Source of the DNA: Limosilactobacillus urinaemulieris
GTDB lineage: Bacteria; Bacillota; Bacilli; Lactobacillales; Lactobacillaceae
NCBI RefSeq assembly: GCF_014838745.1
Contig: NZ_JABUXR010000011.1
Coordinates: 1-64,000, forward strand
DNA: 64,000 nt
Reading direction: 5' to 3'
The notes beneath the pieces were generated by a model that made no database searches, was not told the DNA's origin, and saw only the letters and a list, made by a program, of their open reading frames with translations. Position numbers and translations under genes: made by a program. This document shows, in pieces, positions 17,451 to 27,214 of the stretch (its first letter is position 1; each line of letters starts with the position of its first letter).

Positions 17451-18924
17451 CACTTTTTACAGATTGCTTTTGATTTCGTCTCCACATCACAACAACCATT
17501 ACTAATGAAATAGTAATAAGGGTCAATGCAGTAATTACAATGTTTCTATACCCATTGTATAGAATGTGACGCATCTCAGGTAACAACGATGCTGGTAAAC
17601 TACTTGCTGTCTTAGCGTTAGATAATTTATTTAGCATTGCCATTGTGATCCCGTGATGGTGTTTAATCCCTTGTAACAGGGCATTATTAAGGATTACCCC
17701 ATAAATTGCCGACATGAAAGTTTGACTAAGGATCCGCATCAAGTACCCCATTGATGTTGCAATTGGAACATCTCGTAACTCAGCGTCAGTCTGAACATTA
17801 ATCTGAAGAATGTTGAAAACCAAACCAACACCGAATCCTTCAAACGCCCCAAGAATCATGATTAACCAGAATGGTGATTTCTGACCGCCAAGCAAAAGAC
17901 CAAGGAATGAAATAAAAATTGTCAAAGCACCTAAGCCAACAATCTCATACTTCGACCATCGATCCTGAATAAACGGGACTAGTTCAGAGCCAAGAAAATC
18001 AGTCACTGCTCCAGGAATTTGGGTCATCCCACCAAGTAATGCCGATAACCCAAGAAGTCCCTGAGCCCACATCGGAATATAAATAACAAAAGCGATAAAG
18101 GAGCCCCAGATAATCACGAAGAGCATGAAGTCGATTACTAATTCATGATTAGTAAATAACCGGTTCGGCACAATTGGGTCAGTGGCTTGCTGATCAACTT
18201 TTACCATCCACCATAATAATGCTTCACCAATAATCATTAGACCAAGAATTACAGGAAGCGAGGCAACCCCGATTAATTGGACGGCAATTAAAATCAACAT
18301 TAGACTACTAACTAGCAGCGTTGCTCCCAAGTAATCAATCGGTTTACCAGCTGCCTGTTTATTAACGTTCTTATAAAAGAGCGCAATAATCGTAATCGCA
18401 ATCAACGCAATCGGCACATTAACATAGAATACCCAGTGCCAGCTAAGTGCATCAACGATCCACCCACCAAGAAGAGGACCAATAATTGAGGCGGTCCCAA
18501 AGCAAGCACTTGATAGGCCAAGCACCGTGGCCCGTTTCTTTAGGTTGGTATAGATTTCGGCAAAGACAATAAATGGAATGGTGTTCATTCCACCAGCACC
18601 AATTCCCATTATTGCCCGGGCAATAATAAACCAGGTGATATTTGGAGCAAGTCCCTGAAAAATCGCCCCAATCGCAAAAAGAGAGGTTGCGCTAATGTAA
18701 GCAATCTTATTCCCCTTATGTTCACCAAACTTACTCCACAATGGAGTTGCAACGGCCATCCCAAATAAGAAAATCGCTACTATCCATCCCATATACTGAA
18801 GAGCGTGCAAGTCACTAGTAATTGCCGGTAATGCCGTATTAACAATCGTCCCGTCCATTCCCGCCATAATATTAGATAGTAATAAGGCTCCCGTAACGAT
18901 TGTTCGTCGTTGTTTTAATTCCAA
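17434..18924 (-). CDS. DHA2-family MFS multidrug efflux transporter
   Basis: 496-residue, 14-helix drug:proton antiporter of the EmrB/QacA type. It shows MDGTIVNTALPAI in helix 1, the loop 2-3 motif SKFGEHKGNK and the helix 5 motif C-like GPLLGGWIVDALSWHWVFYVNVP. The start is the TTG at 18924, eight bases after GGGGAGGGG. The frame is open to an ATG at 18969, but that would place the ribosome binding site inside the protein. Substrate unknown. Confidence 0.9.
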   Translation of the reverse strand: MELKQRRTIVTGALLLSNIMAGMDGTIVNTALPAITSDLHALQYMGWIVAIFLFGMAVATPLWSKFGEHKGNKIAYISATSLFAIGAIFQGLAPNITWFIIARAIMGIGAGGMNTIPFIVFAEIYTNLKKRATVLGLSSACFGTASIIGPLLGGWIVDALSWHWVFYVNVPIALIAITIIALFYKNVNKQAAGKPIDYLGATLLVSSLMLILIAVQLIGVASLPVILGLMIIGEALLWWMVKVDQQATDPIVPNRLFTNHELVIDFMLFVIIWGSFIAFVIYIPMWAQGLLGLSALLGGMTQIPGAVTDFLGSELVPFIQDRWSKYEIVGLGALTIFISFLGLLLGGQKSPFWLIMILGAFEGFGVGLVFNILQINVQTDAELRDVPIATSMGYLMRILSQTFMSAIYGVILNNALLQGIKHHHGITMAMLNKLSNAKTASSLPASLLPEMRHILYNGYRNIVITALTLITISLVMVVVMWRRNQKQSVKSEERGD

Positions 18925-19075
18925 ATTCTCGTCCCCTCCCCAGAATAAAGATAGCGGGTTCCGCAGCATTCCGCTTCACCCGCTCTCAATCGAATATTTT
19001 CTAGTTGATAACTAGTCATGTATTATACAAAGAGTTGAAAATGAACTCAACCTCTTTTCAATTTTAAATCAGTAT

Positions 19076-19726
19076 TTAGTTAGTCTCTTTAATGAACTTC
19101 CCTAGCCTTTGCCAATCACGCAAAATAGTTGGCTCTAGTTTTCGACTATACAAAACTGCAGCCGGATGATACATCGGTACCAACAAGGAATTGGTTGTTG
19201 CTAACTCATAACCGCTGCCATCTTTTTTAGCGTGCTGAATTGGTTGATTCAACAATTGGCCGTGAAGTTTACCAATATTAGCTTTTGGACCCAGTAACCG
19301 TTGCAACGCAGTGTTGCCTAGTGGCACGATTATTTTAGGTTGAACCTGAGCAAGTTCCCAATCAAAAAGATTAGCAAACGCTAGAACTTCCTTTTTTGTT
19401 GGCGTCCGGTTTGGTTTTTTTACTATCTTAGTACCAGTTTTCTTATCAACAACCTCTTTTATTGAGTATGGTCGTTGGCGAACAACACTGGTGATATAGA
19501 CACTATTACGGTCATAACCAATCGTTGCTAACATTTTCATTAGTTCCTTACCAGAGGCCCCCGAAAAAGGAATATTATGAACTTCCTCATGGCGACCAGG
19601 CGCTTCACCAACTAACATCAAATCAGGCTTTCGTTTCCCTTGACCAGGAGTAAAACCCGCAAGATTTCGTCCAGCAACTCGTTGGCGAACCTCAGCTAAA
19701 AGATTTTGTGGATATTGAATGATCAT
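19076..19726 (-). CDS. Uracil-DNA glycosylase superfamily protein
   Basis: 216 residues of the uracil-DNA glycosylase fold. The motif GEAPGRHEE carries the family 4/5-type active site and YHPAA is motif 2. The four cysteines that hold the 4Fe-4S cluster in family 4 enzymes are absent, so it belongs to an iron-sulfur-free branch, and its activity on uracil is inferred only. A Lys-rich insertion (KKTGTKIVKKPNR) sits between the motifs. GGGAGTG precedes the ATG. The ThrE gene is 15 bases upstream and probably co-transcribed. Confidence 0.8.
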   Translation of the reverse strand: MIIQYPQNLLAEVRQRVAGRNLAGFTPGQGKRKPDLMLVGEAPGRHEEVHNIPFSGASGKELMKMLATIGYDRNSVYITSVVRQRPYSIKEVVDKKTGTKIVKKPNRTPTKKEVLAFANLFDWELAQVQPKIIVPLGNTALQRLLGPKANIGKLHGQLLNQPIQHAKKDGSGYELATTNSLLVPMYHPAAVLYSRKLEPTILRDWQRLGKFIKETN

Positions 19727-19741
19727 TTCATCACTCCCATA

Positions 19742-21118
19742 TTAACCGTTATGCCGCCACTTTGGATCTGTAATGATTCGGGCAGTAATTAAACCAAGCG
19801 GTAAGAAAACAACAATTAGGAGGGCCTTAGTAATCCAGAGTGCACCAACACTAATTGAGGTTAGTCCCATGTTATACATTGCTTGGTACATATATAATCC
19901 AGGAACCATAATTACGATCGAAGGAACGGTAATTGAAATTTGTGGATAGTGAATTTTCCGTTTAACAATTGAAGCTAATAACCCAGCGATCAATGCTCCA
20001 ATAAACGCACAGGCGCCAGCAGGAATATTACTATAATCTACCAATTCCAGGCGAGTCGTGTTAGCAACTGCCCCAATTAGTCCCGCAACTGTTGCCATCT
20101 TCGGCGTACTATTAAACATAATTGAGAAGCCAAAAACACCACCAAAACTCGTCACAACCCGTAACAGCATTAACATTAATGGTGGTAGCGGTAGGGCCGC
20201 TAACGTTCCTGGGCGTAGGCGGACTGCCATTGCCACAATCCACCCCACTAACGTTGCTACCACAATAATGGTCACTGCGTAGGCAAGTCGTTCAAGTCCT
20301 GATCGCATATCCAACTTAGAAATATCTAGGCCACTAGTAATGAATGGGAAGCCGGGAATAATGAACAGCATTGCCCCAATATATCCCGTTTCGTGACGTG
20401 GACTAATGTGAAATAACCATTGCATCCCAACAAAAGCAAAAAGATAAAAAAGACAAGCAACTGCAACCCCAACGGAAACACAGGCTAATAATGTAATATG
20501 ACGATCGATTAACTTCCGCCGAACATAGTTTCCTAAGCCCGCGCCAAGAAAACAACAGGCCATTTCAACAGGTCCACCGCCAAGAAGGAAAACGAAACAG
20601 CTACAAGCTAAAGCGGCCGCTAACCCAACCTGAATCGGCGTATAATTTCCTCGACTATGAGCAATTTTCTCAAGTCGATTATGAATTTCACCAATTGTCA
20701 TCTCACTGCCATGTTCATGGAATTCATCGATGAACCGTTCCATCTGGGATAATTTACTCGTATTAATCCCGGTACTTGGTAACGACAGTGCTTGGGTATA
20801 GCTATGGTGAGCATCCATACAAGTATACTCTAGTGAAACCAGTCCAATATCAGCCGAACAGGTCATCTTTAATTCACGGGCAACAATATTCATTGAGTCA
20901 CGAACTCGCCAAGCTCCCGTTCCGTATGACAGCATCATTAAACCAATTCGGCCAGCAATCGCAGCTCGCTCTACTAAGTTCGCATCACCTGCTGGCGTAA
21001 AATTATCATTAGTAAAGAAATCTTGCCACGGGATTGCCATATGGTGGTGTGTCGAAATGTGTTCTGCGGGTTCGAATCCCATTATCCCTTCTGTGTCTTC
21101 TGCGTCACTTTTTTTCAT
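19742..21118 (-). CDS. Threonine/serine exporter family protein (ThrE-like)
   Basis: 458 residues. It combines the cytoplasmic DUF1212 part (residues 45-200, with AAIAGRIGLMMLSYGTGAWRVRDSM) and the ThrE membrane part (about ten helices, with IPGFPFITSGLDI and a second half AFIGALIAGLLASI). These proteins export threonine and serine, or related small metabolites. In lactobacilli the two parts are often separate genes; here they are fused. GGAGGAAG lies before the ATG. Confidence 0.85.
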   Translation of the reverse strand: MKKSDAEDTEGIMGFEPAEHISTHHHMAIPWQDFFTNDNFTPAGDANLVERAAIAGRIGLMMLSYGTGAWRVRDSMNIVARELKMTCSADIGLVSLEYTCMDAHHSYTQALSLPSTGINTSKLSQMERFIDEFHEHGSEMTIGEIHNRLEKIAHSRGNYTPIQVGLAAALACSCFVFLLGGGPVEMACCFLGAGLGNYVRRKLIDRHITLLACVSVGVAVACLFYLFAFVGMQWLFHISPRHETGYIGAMLFIIPGFPFITSGLDISKLDMRSGLERLAYAVTIIVVATLVGWIVAMAVRLRPGTLAALPLPPLMLMLLRVVTSFGGVFGFSIMFNSTPKMATVAGLIGAVANTTRLELVDYSNIPAGACAFIGALIAGLLASIVKRKIHYPQISITVPSIVIMVPGLYMYQAMYNMGLTSISVGALWITKALLIVVFLPLGLITARIITDPKWRHNG

Positions 21119-21188
21119 GACTGCTCTTCCTCCATCAATTCCGTTCAGTTTAAATTCACATAAATAATTATACCGACCTTGTCAACTG

Positions 21189-22076
21189 CTAATTATCAAG
21201 TTGAATTCGTTTTACTCGCTGAATAAAGTCCCGCTCGTCATCACTAAGAACGTATCCTTCCCGGATTACGATTGAAATGTAAAACTTTTCTGGAATTGGA
21301 TCAAGAATATCTAACGCCTTAATTCCCGGCTCATTTGTTGCAGCATCCTTAACCATCAAGCTAATTCCCTTATCCTGTCGAACAAGCTCCTTAATCCAAG
21401 AGATATTTGGCAACCGATAAACAACGATTTGAGGCTTAATCTGAGCATATGTACAATATGCCTGAAATGCAGATTGATGAACATATTGCTGATCATAATT
21501 AATAAATTTCTGCGTCGCTAATTCATTAAAATAAACAGCATCCTTTTGAGCAAGTGAATTTTGTTCGCTAATAATGATTCCAAATGGCCGTGTTGCTACT
21601 AGTTCAGTAAAAATACCATCTTCATTAATTGGTGCAGTCGAACCCAAAATAGCAATATCAATTTTCCCCTTCCGTAACTGGTTAAGCAAATCGTGGGATC
21701 CGACCGAGGTTATTCGGAGACGCGAAAGTAAGTCACCAGAAAATTCCTCAACAATTTTAGAAATATATAGTTTCCCAATAATTGGTGGTAAGCCAAATCG
21801 AATCTGCTTTTGGTTAGCACGGCTAATTTCCTTCCGGGTTAAATCAATCTTGTCATTAATCAGAACGGCATTTTCATAAAGAAGTAACCCACTTCGCGTA
21901 ATCATTTCATCACGATGGAAGCGATCCTTACGAACTAATTGGGTATTAAATTCCCTTTCTAATCGTTGAATTGCTTGAGTAATGCTCGGCTGGGAGACCT
22001 TAAATTCTTTAGCAACCCGTGTGTAATTTTTATATTTAACTAACGCAACAAAATACTGTAAATCGCGGGTATTCAT
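21189..22076 (-). CDS. LysR-family transcriptional regulator
   Basis: 295 residues. The N-terminal winged helix-turn-helix is clear (MNTRDLQYFVALVKYKNYTR, then FKVSQPSITQAIQRLE), followed by a PBP2-type effector domain. The start is the ATG at 22076 with GGAAGGA upstream; an open extension to 22109 contains that ribosome binding site. It lies downstream of the dicarboxylate/fumarate genes but beyond a terminator, so it has its own transcript. A MleR-like role in malate/fumarate control is a guess from position. Confidence 0.88.
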   Translation of the reverse strand: MNTRDLQYFVALVKYKNYTRVAKEFKVSQPSITQAIQRLEREFNTQLVRKDRFHRDEMITRSGLLLYENAVLINDKIDLTRKEISRANQKQIRFGLPPIIGKLYISKIVEEFSGDLLSRLRITSVGSHDLLNQLRKGKIDIAILGSTAPINEDGIFTELVATRPFGIIISEQNSLAQKDAVYFNELATQKFINYDQQYVHQSAFQAYCTYAQIKPQIVVYRLPNISWIKELVRQDKGISLMVKDAATNEPGIKALDILDPIPEKFYISIVIREGYVLSDDERDFIQRVKRIQLDN

Positions 22077-22180
22077 TTTTGTTCCTTCCTTTTTTCGATA
22101 CATAATCATATCTTACGCCATAACTAAACAGAACGGCAAGCAGATAATAATGACAAGCGTAATTAATTATCTCCGAATAC

Positions 22181-22223
22181 AAAAAAACAGACTGACGAAA
22201 ATAATTAATTTTCGTCAGTCTGT
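22181..22223 (-). terminator. Terminator of the fumarate operon
   Basis: ACAGACTGACGAAAA pairs with TTTTCGTCAGTCTGT; on the minus strand a run of seven T follows. It comes after two repeat elements, giving the operon a structured 3' region of about 390 bases. Confidence 0.85.
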
Positions 22224-22261
22224 TAGTTAATTTTCTATTTTAACAATTTAAGTGGTTGAGT

Positions 22262-22492
22262 AACTGAGTCAAAACGCGCTCGCCCTAGTTTAAACGTGCT
22301 TTGCTCAAGTTTCCTAGAGCTAGCAACCTCCTTCCGCAGTAGCTGACTGAACTTTATACCCATAAAGTTCTAGTCATCCTTGCAAGGGTTCACAGACGAA
22401 AACAAGTTTTCTGGTTCACCGCTTAGGCGCAAGTCGCCTTCGTCAGGAGAAATTGCTAGCTTTCCGGAAACTCTTTGGAGCGAAGGCACTCT
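22262..22492 (-). repeat. Family 1 structured repeat, copy d1 (long variant)
   Basis: On the minus strand it starts GAGTGCCTTCGCTCC and ends GGGCGAGCGCG. Its main stem is GCTAGCAA/TTGCTAGC, where other copies have GCTAACGA/TCGTTAGC, and its outer stem is AGTTTCC/GGAAACT. About 100 extra bases with their own hairpins fill the loop. Confidence 0.65.
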
Positions 22493-22500
22493 TTTTTAAA

Positions 22501-22612
22501 CATGCTCAGCCTAAGCTCCCTCAAGATAACGACCTCTCTCCTAGGCGCTAGTCGCCTTCGTCGAGAGAAATCGTTATCATCCGGGAGCTTTTTACGGCTT
22601 CGCACTCTCTAA
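22501..22612 (-). repeat. Family 1 structured repeat, copy d2
   Basis: It begins TTAGAGAGTGCGAAGCCGT directly after the stop codon of the dicarboxylate transporter gene. Stems are AGCTCCCGG/CCTAAGCTCCCT-type outer pairing and GATAACGATTTCTC/GAGAGGTCGTTATC. It is tandem with copy d1. Confidence 0.65.
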
Positions 22613-24034
22613 TTACCACATACCCAATACTTTCATCCAGAGACTTCCGATACCGATCCAAACAACGATGTAGAAGATCCCCAGAATGAAGTTGAGTGAC
22701 CACCACTTGGATTGAGGAACGTAACCAGAACCAAAGAGGACTGGTGCAGGACCTGAAGCGTAGTGCGTAGTCGATGCCATTAAGTTACCAAAGAACCCAA
22801 GCATCAAAGCGGCTAACATTGGTGGAACGTTAGCAGAAATTGCCACTGCCAAGAAGGCACTGTACATTGCAGTAACGTGGGCAGTCGAACTAGCAAAGAG
22901 GTAGTGGGAGTAGAAGTAAACCACAATCAGGATGATTAATACTAATACCCAATTCATTCCGTGAAGTGAGCTACCAACAGCCTTACTTAACCATGGAATA
23001 AATCCTAAGCTTGTCAATGAACCAGCCATCATAACCAGAACAGAGAACCATGTTAATGTGTTCCAAGCACCAGTTTCATGCAAAACGTCTTGCCAACTGA
23101 GAACCCCAGTTAAGAGGAGTAATCCTAATGCAATGAAGGCAGCCAAAGTTGCATCAATCCCAATAAAGCTACCAACAATCCAAAGTACCAAGGCTAAAAC
23201 AAAGATTACAGCCATCAACTTTTCTGGAAGGGTCATTGGTCCCATTTCAGTAAGTTGATCTTCAGCCCATTGCTTAGCATTAGGTGTTTCCTTAATTTCA
23301 GGCGGATATATCTTGTAAATCAACCATGGGACAACAATTAACGAAATAACACCAGGTACCAATGCAGCTAAGAACCAGCCAACCCAGGTAACATTAACGC
23401 CATTTCCCTTAGCAAGGGTTTGAACTAGCGGGTTAGCAGCCATTGCCGTCATGAACATTGCAGCGGTAATCATATCACCATGGTATTCAGCAAAGATTAA
23501 GAATGAACCAATCTTTCGGGATGTTCCCTTTTTGGGGTCTGAACCAAATGATTGTGATAATGATTCAATAATTGGGTATAGGACACCACCAGCACGAGCA
23601 GTGTTACTTGGAGTAGCCGGTGCCAAGATGAGGTCAACCCCAATTAATGAATAAGCTAAACCAAGGGTTCGCTTACCAAAGGCCTTAACAAAGTTCAATG
23701 CAATCCGCCGGCCGAGTCCGGTCTTGATAAATCCACGAGCAATGAAGAATGCCATTGCAATCATCCAGATGGAGGCATTCCCAAACCCAACAATTGCCTT
23801 TTCCATTGGTACAGTCTTTGTCAATACCGTTAAGGCAAACGCAACAATTGATACTCCACCAATTGGTAATGGTCGAGTGATACATGCAATAATCGTTGCA
23901 ACGAATAAGGCAAACATATGCCAACCGGCAACTGGAACTGCAGCTGGCTTAATTGGGGTCATAAACCATAAGATTAGACCAACAATAACAGGCCAAATGA
24001 ACCCCTTATAATTTACACTTTCTAATTTTTTCAT
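22613..24034 (-). CDS. DASS-family dicarboxylate/anion transporter (SLC13/CitT type)
   Basis: 473 residues with 12-14 membrane spans of the divalent anion:sodium symporter family. It contains the two-fold repeat with ATPSNTARAGGVLYPI (first SNT motif) and the second half ASSTAHVTAMYSAFLAV. Of the family, it is most like the malate/fumarate/citrate antiporters of lactobacilli. It is the third gene of the minus-strand run fumarase, fumarate reductase, transporter, which suggests uptake of fumarate or malate in exchange for succinate. Confidence 0.9.
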   Translation of the reverse strand: MKKLESVNYKGFIWPVIVGLILWFMTPIKPAAVPVAGWHMFALFVATIIACITRPLPIGGVSIVAFALTVLTKTVPMEKAIVGFGNASIWMIAMAFFIARGFIKTGLGRRIALNFVKAFGKRTLGLAYSLIGVDLILAPATPSNTARAGGVLYPIIESLSQSFGSDPKKGTSRKIGSFLIFAEYHGDMITAAMFMTAMAANPLVQTLAKGNGVNVTWVGWFLAALVPGVISLIVVPWLIYKIYPPEIKETPNAKQWAEDQLTEMGPMTLPEKLMAVIFVLALVLWIVGSFIGIDATLAAFIALGLLLLTGVLSWQDVLHETGAWNTLTWFSVLVMMAGSLTSLGFIPWLSKAVGSSLHGMNWVLVLIILIVVYFYSHYLFASSTAHVTAMYSAFLAVAISANVPPMLAALMLGFFGNLMASTTHYASGPAPVLFGSGYVPQSKWWSLNFILGIFYIVVWIGIGSLWMKVLGMW

Positions 24035-24068
24035 CTTTCCGTCCCTTAATAAATAGTAATAATTGCTT

Positions 24069-24090
24069 TCGGTGGTATTTCACCACCAAC
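24069..24090 (-). other. Intercistronic hairpin
   Basis: GGTGGT and ACCACC arms around a short AAT loop, in the 68-base gap between the fumarate reductase and transporter genes. It lacks a T tract, so it may stabilise or separate the two mRNA parts rather than end transcription. Confidence 0.5.
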
Positions 24091-24102
24091 TTTTGCTATT
24101 TT

Positions 24103-25491
24103 TTACAAACTCCGTGCGTAAAGAGCAACTTGTTGACCTGCTTGACGACCAAAGACGATCGTTTCAGCAATGGAGTTACCACCAACACGGTTGTTACCAT
24201 GAAGCCCACCAGCTACTTCACCGGCAGCGAAGAGTCCCTTAATGATGTCACCATTGCCATCAAGTACTTGGGTCTTTGGTGTGATGTGGATTCCTCCCAT
24301 TGTGTAGTGAATAGCAGGTGCAATGTGGATAGCGAAGAATCCTGGCTTAGTAATACCACGATCCATCCCCGTTGTCCGACCGAATTCAGCATCGTCATGG
24401 TTTTCAACTGCTTGATTCCAAGTAGTAACCGTTTGCTTCAAGTTGTCTGGATCCACATTAATCTGCTTAGCAAGATCTTCAATCGTTTCACCATGAACAA
24501 CTAAACCAACCTTGTCATAGAATTCAATTGCCTTAACGTGATCGCGAATTCCTTGATCAAAGATTAAATAAGCACTGTGCTCAGGTAACGCAGTAATTGC
24601 ATTTGCACAAATCTTCCGCGTATTTAGCTCATTAACGAACCGTTTTCCTTCACCATTAACCATAATGGCTCCTTCACCACGAACTGCTTCACCGATCAGG
24701 TAAACGTGAGGGTTGTCTTGTTGAACGGTTGGGTGAACCTGAACTAAATTCATTTGCATCAATTCAGCCCCAACGTTTTCAGCCAATTTCAACCCATCAC
24801 CAGTAGCTCCCGGTTGGTTAGTTGTTTTGTAGCTTTCAAGATCTGGGCGGAACCGCTTAATGTATTCTTTTGAAGCACCGAAACCACCAGTAGCAAGGAT
24901 AACAGCTTTCGCATTAATAACCTTAGTGATTCCATCAGCGTCAACCTCAACACCATTAACTCGACCATCGTCAGCCCGCCGCAATTTAGTAACCTTAGTC
25001 TTGTTAAACACAGGAATATCTTCTTGGGCAACAACTTCCAATAAACTCTTGACCAAGAAACCACCGATTGGCGCCATACTTGCTGGACGGTGGGTCCGCT
25101 TTTTAGACATTCCCCCGGTAATGGTAATATCATCCAGTTTAATGTCATGATCAGCTAACCAATCAATTGCTGGGGCAGTATGGTAAACAAAGTAGCCTAA
25201 CATATCTTTATCGTTGAGCCGACCACCATCCTTATATGTTTCATGGTAAAAGTCAGCAACGTTATCGATCACACCATGGTGAAGTTGAACATTGGTTTCA
25301 GCAGCGTTCATTCCAGAAGAGGCCCGGTTAGTATTCCCACCAAGTTCCTCTTCCTTTTCTAGTACCGCAACCTTCATCCCTAATTCATTTGCTTGAATAG
25401 CGGCTGAAAGGCCAGTCCCACCAGAACCAATAATTACAACGTCATAGTCATTTTCTAACTTGCCAACAGATGTTGGTTGAAATTTTGCCAT
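24103..25491 (-). CDS. FAD-dependent fumarate reductase (soluble flavoprotein)
   Basis: 462 residues of the flavocytochrome c/FrdA flavoprotein family. The FAD motif VVIIGSGGTGLSAAIQA is at residues 17-34, ELGGNTNRASSGMNA is the second FAD contact, and VQVHPT, RGEGAIMVN, GKRFVNE and HYTMGG form the dicarboxylate site. It has neither the N-terminal heme domain nor the FMN-binding domain of larger homologues, so the electron donor must be another protein or a reduced flavin. It should reduce fumarate to succinate as an electron sink. AAAGGAAG precedes the ATG. Operon with fumarase. Confidence 0.9.
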   Translation of the reverse strand: MAKFQPTSVGKLENDYDVVIIGSGGTGLSAAIQANELGMKVAVLEKEEELGGNTNRASSGMNAAETNVQLHHGVIDNVADFYHETYKDGGRLNDKDMLGYFVYHTAPAIDWLADHDIKLDDITITGGMSKKRTHRPASMAPIGGFLVKSLLEVVAQEDIPVFNKTKVTKLRRADDGRVNGVEVDADGITKVINAKAVILATGGFGASKEYIKRFRPDLESYKTTNQPGATGDGLKLAENVGAELMQMNLVQVHPTVQQDNPHVYLIGEAVRGEGAIMVNGEGKRFVNELNTRKICANAITALPEHSAYLIFDQGIRDHVKAIEFYDKVGLVVHGETIEDLAKQINVDPDNLKQTVTTWNQAVENHDDAEFGRTTGMDRGITKPGFFAIHIAPAIHYTMGGIHITPKTQVLDGNGDIIKGLFAAGEVAGGLHGNNRVGGNSIAETIVFGRQAGQQVALYARSL

Positions 25492-25529
25492 TACGTAGTT
25501 CTTCCTTTCAATATTTGTTAGCTTTAAAT

Positions 25530-26918
25530 CTAGTCCTTACGATCAACGTTGGTCATCTTTAACATGTCCATCCACTCATCGTATTGTTCTTCAGTTACCT
25601 TACCAGACTTCAAAGCAGCTTCCTTCAAGGTACTTCCTGCCTTATCAGCAGCTTGAGCAATCTTAGCGCTGTCGTGGTAACCAATGTGTGGTGATAATGC
25701 CGTAACAGTCATCAGTGAGTTATCAACTAATTCTGCCATCCGGTCTTCATTAACAGTCATGCCATGGATCATCTTGTCAGCAAAGCCCATGATTGTTCCA
25801 GTCATCAAGTCGGCTGATTCAAGGAACGCATCAATTAACACTGGCTTGTAGACGTTCATTTCAAAGTTACCTTGTGATGATGCCATTGTTACAACAGTAT
25901 CATTACCGAATACCCGCAAAGCGGCCATTGTTACGGCTTCAGCTTGAGTTGGGTTAACCTTACCAGGCATAATTGATGAACCAGGTTCGTTAGCTGGGAT
26001 GTTTAATTCACCGTAACCAGCACGTGGGCCAGAACCCAAGAAACGAATATCTTGAGCGATCTTGAACATATCGGCAGCTAAACTCTTCAATGCGCCGTGA
26101 ACAACGTCTAAGCCGGAGTGGTTAGCTAAGCCGTAGAACTTGTTTGAGTCAGCTGTTAAGTTTAAGCCATATACTTCGCTAAGCTTTTCAGCAATCTTTT
26201 CTGGCATCCCTTCAGCAGCGTTTAATCCAGTACCAACTGCAGTTCCACCAATTGCCAATTCATTTAAGGTTGGTTCAAGGGTCTTAATGTAGTCAAGATC
26301 ATGTTCAAGAGAAGCCACGTAACCGGATAATTCTTGACCGAAAGTCAACGGAACGGCATCTTGTAAGTGAGTCCGACCAACCTTAACGGTGTGCATGTAC
26401 TTTTCTTGCTTGGCCTTCAATTCATCAATCAAGTGTTGAACAGCTGGCTTCAACTTATCAAGAGCTTCCAAAGCAACAACATTCATTGCTGTTGGGAAGG
26501 TATCGTTAGAACTTTGACCCTTGTTAACATCATCGTTTGGTAAGATTTCGATGTCAGGGTTAAGTTGGTGGGCCTTATGAGCAACAACTTCATTGGTGTT
26601 CATGTTAGTTTGTGTACCAGAACCAGTTTGGTAAACCTTCAATGGGAAGTCTTTACGTAATTCTTCATCGCTCAAAGCTAAGAGTTCATCAATTGATTGA
26701 ACAATCAAGTTACCCTTTTCTTCAGAAATAGCCTTTGTTTCCATGTTTGCTTGGGCAGCTGCCTTCTTAATGTTCAACAAAGCACGAATAATGGCTAATG
26801 GCATATACTGACCAGTTGGGAAGTTATTGCGACTCCGTTCTGTTTGTGGTCCCCATAATGCATCTGCAGGAATTTGAACTGGGCCAAGAGTATCTTCTTC
26901 AGTACGGTATTTTGTCAT
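25530..26918 (-). CDS. fumC: Class II fumarate hydratase
   Basis: 462-residue FumC-type enzyme interconverting malate and fumarate. The aspartase/fumarase signature GSSIMPGKVNPTQAE is present, with GSGTQTNMNTNEV, the catalytic His in KVGRTHLQDAVP and the loop Ser. The start is the ATG at 26918, seven bases after GGAGGC; an ATG 15 bases further upstream overlaps the ribosome binding site. It is the first gene of the fumarate operon. Confidence 0.95.
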   Translation of the reverse strand: MTKYRTEEDTLGPVQIPADALWGPQTERSRNNFPTGQYMPLAIIRALLNIKKAAAQANMETKAISEEKGNLIVQSIDELLALSDEELRKDFPLKVYQTGSGTQTNMNTNEVVAHKAHQLNPDIEILPNDDVNKGQSSNDTFPTAMNVVALEALDKLKPAVQHLIDELKAKQEKYMHTVKVGRTHLQDAVPLTFGQELSGYVASLEHDLDYIKTLEPTLNELAIGGTAVGTGLNAAEGMPEKIAEKLSEVYGLNLTADSNKFYGLANHSGLDVVHGALKSLAADMFKIAQDIRFLGSGPRAGYGELNIPANEPGSSIMPGKVNPTQAEAVTMAALRVFGNDTVVTMASSQGNFEMNVYKPVLIDAFLESADLMTGTIMGFADKMIHGMTVNEDRMAELVDNSLMTVTALSPHIGYHDSAKIAQAADKAGSTLKEAALKSGKVTEEQYDEWMDMLKMTNVDRKD

Positions 26919-27214
26919 TGTAAAAGCCTCCATTGTCTAAATAAATCGTCTGTTTGTGAAAAAATACACATCAATTACACTACTATCCTAACGCGGTATA
27001 ATATCCATAGTCAAACTTTCAACATGTTATAAAATTCACTTATGGCATCTTCCTGATCACTGATAATTATTGAGTTCAGCATTAATCGTTGAATAAATTT
27101 CACAAGCAAACCACACAAAAAAATCTTGTTAATTTCTCAAAGAAGTAACTAGATTTTTATTGCTATTAAGATTAAAATCACAAAGTTATTAGACAGAATA
27201 GCCTAATTTTAGCA

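Noticed and set aside
22262-22612. CRISPR-like array of palindromic repeats
   Set aside because: There are only two units, of different length, with no regular spacers; they fold as long hairpins and belong to a dispersed repeat family.
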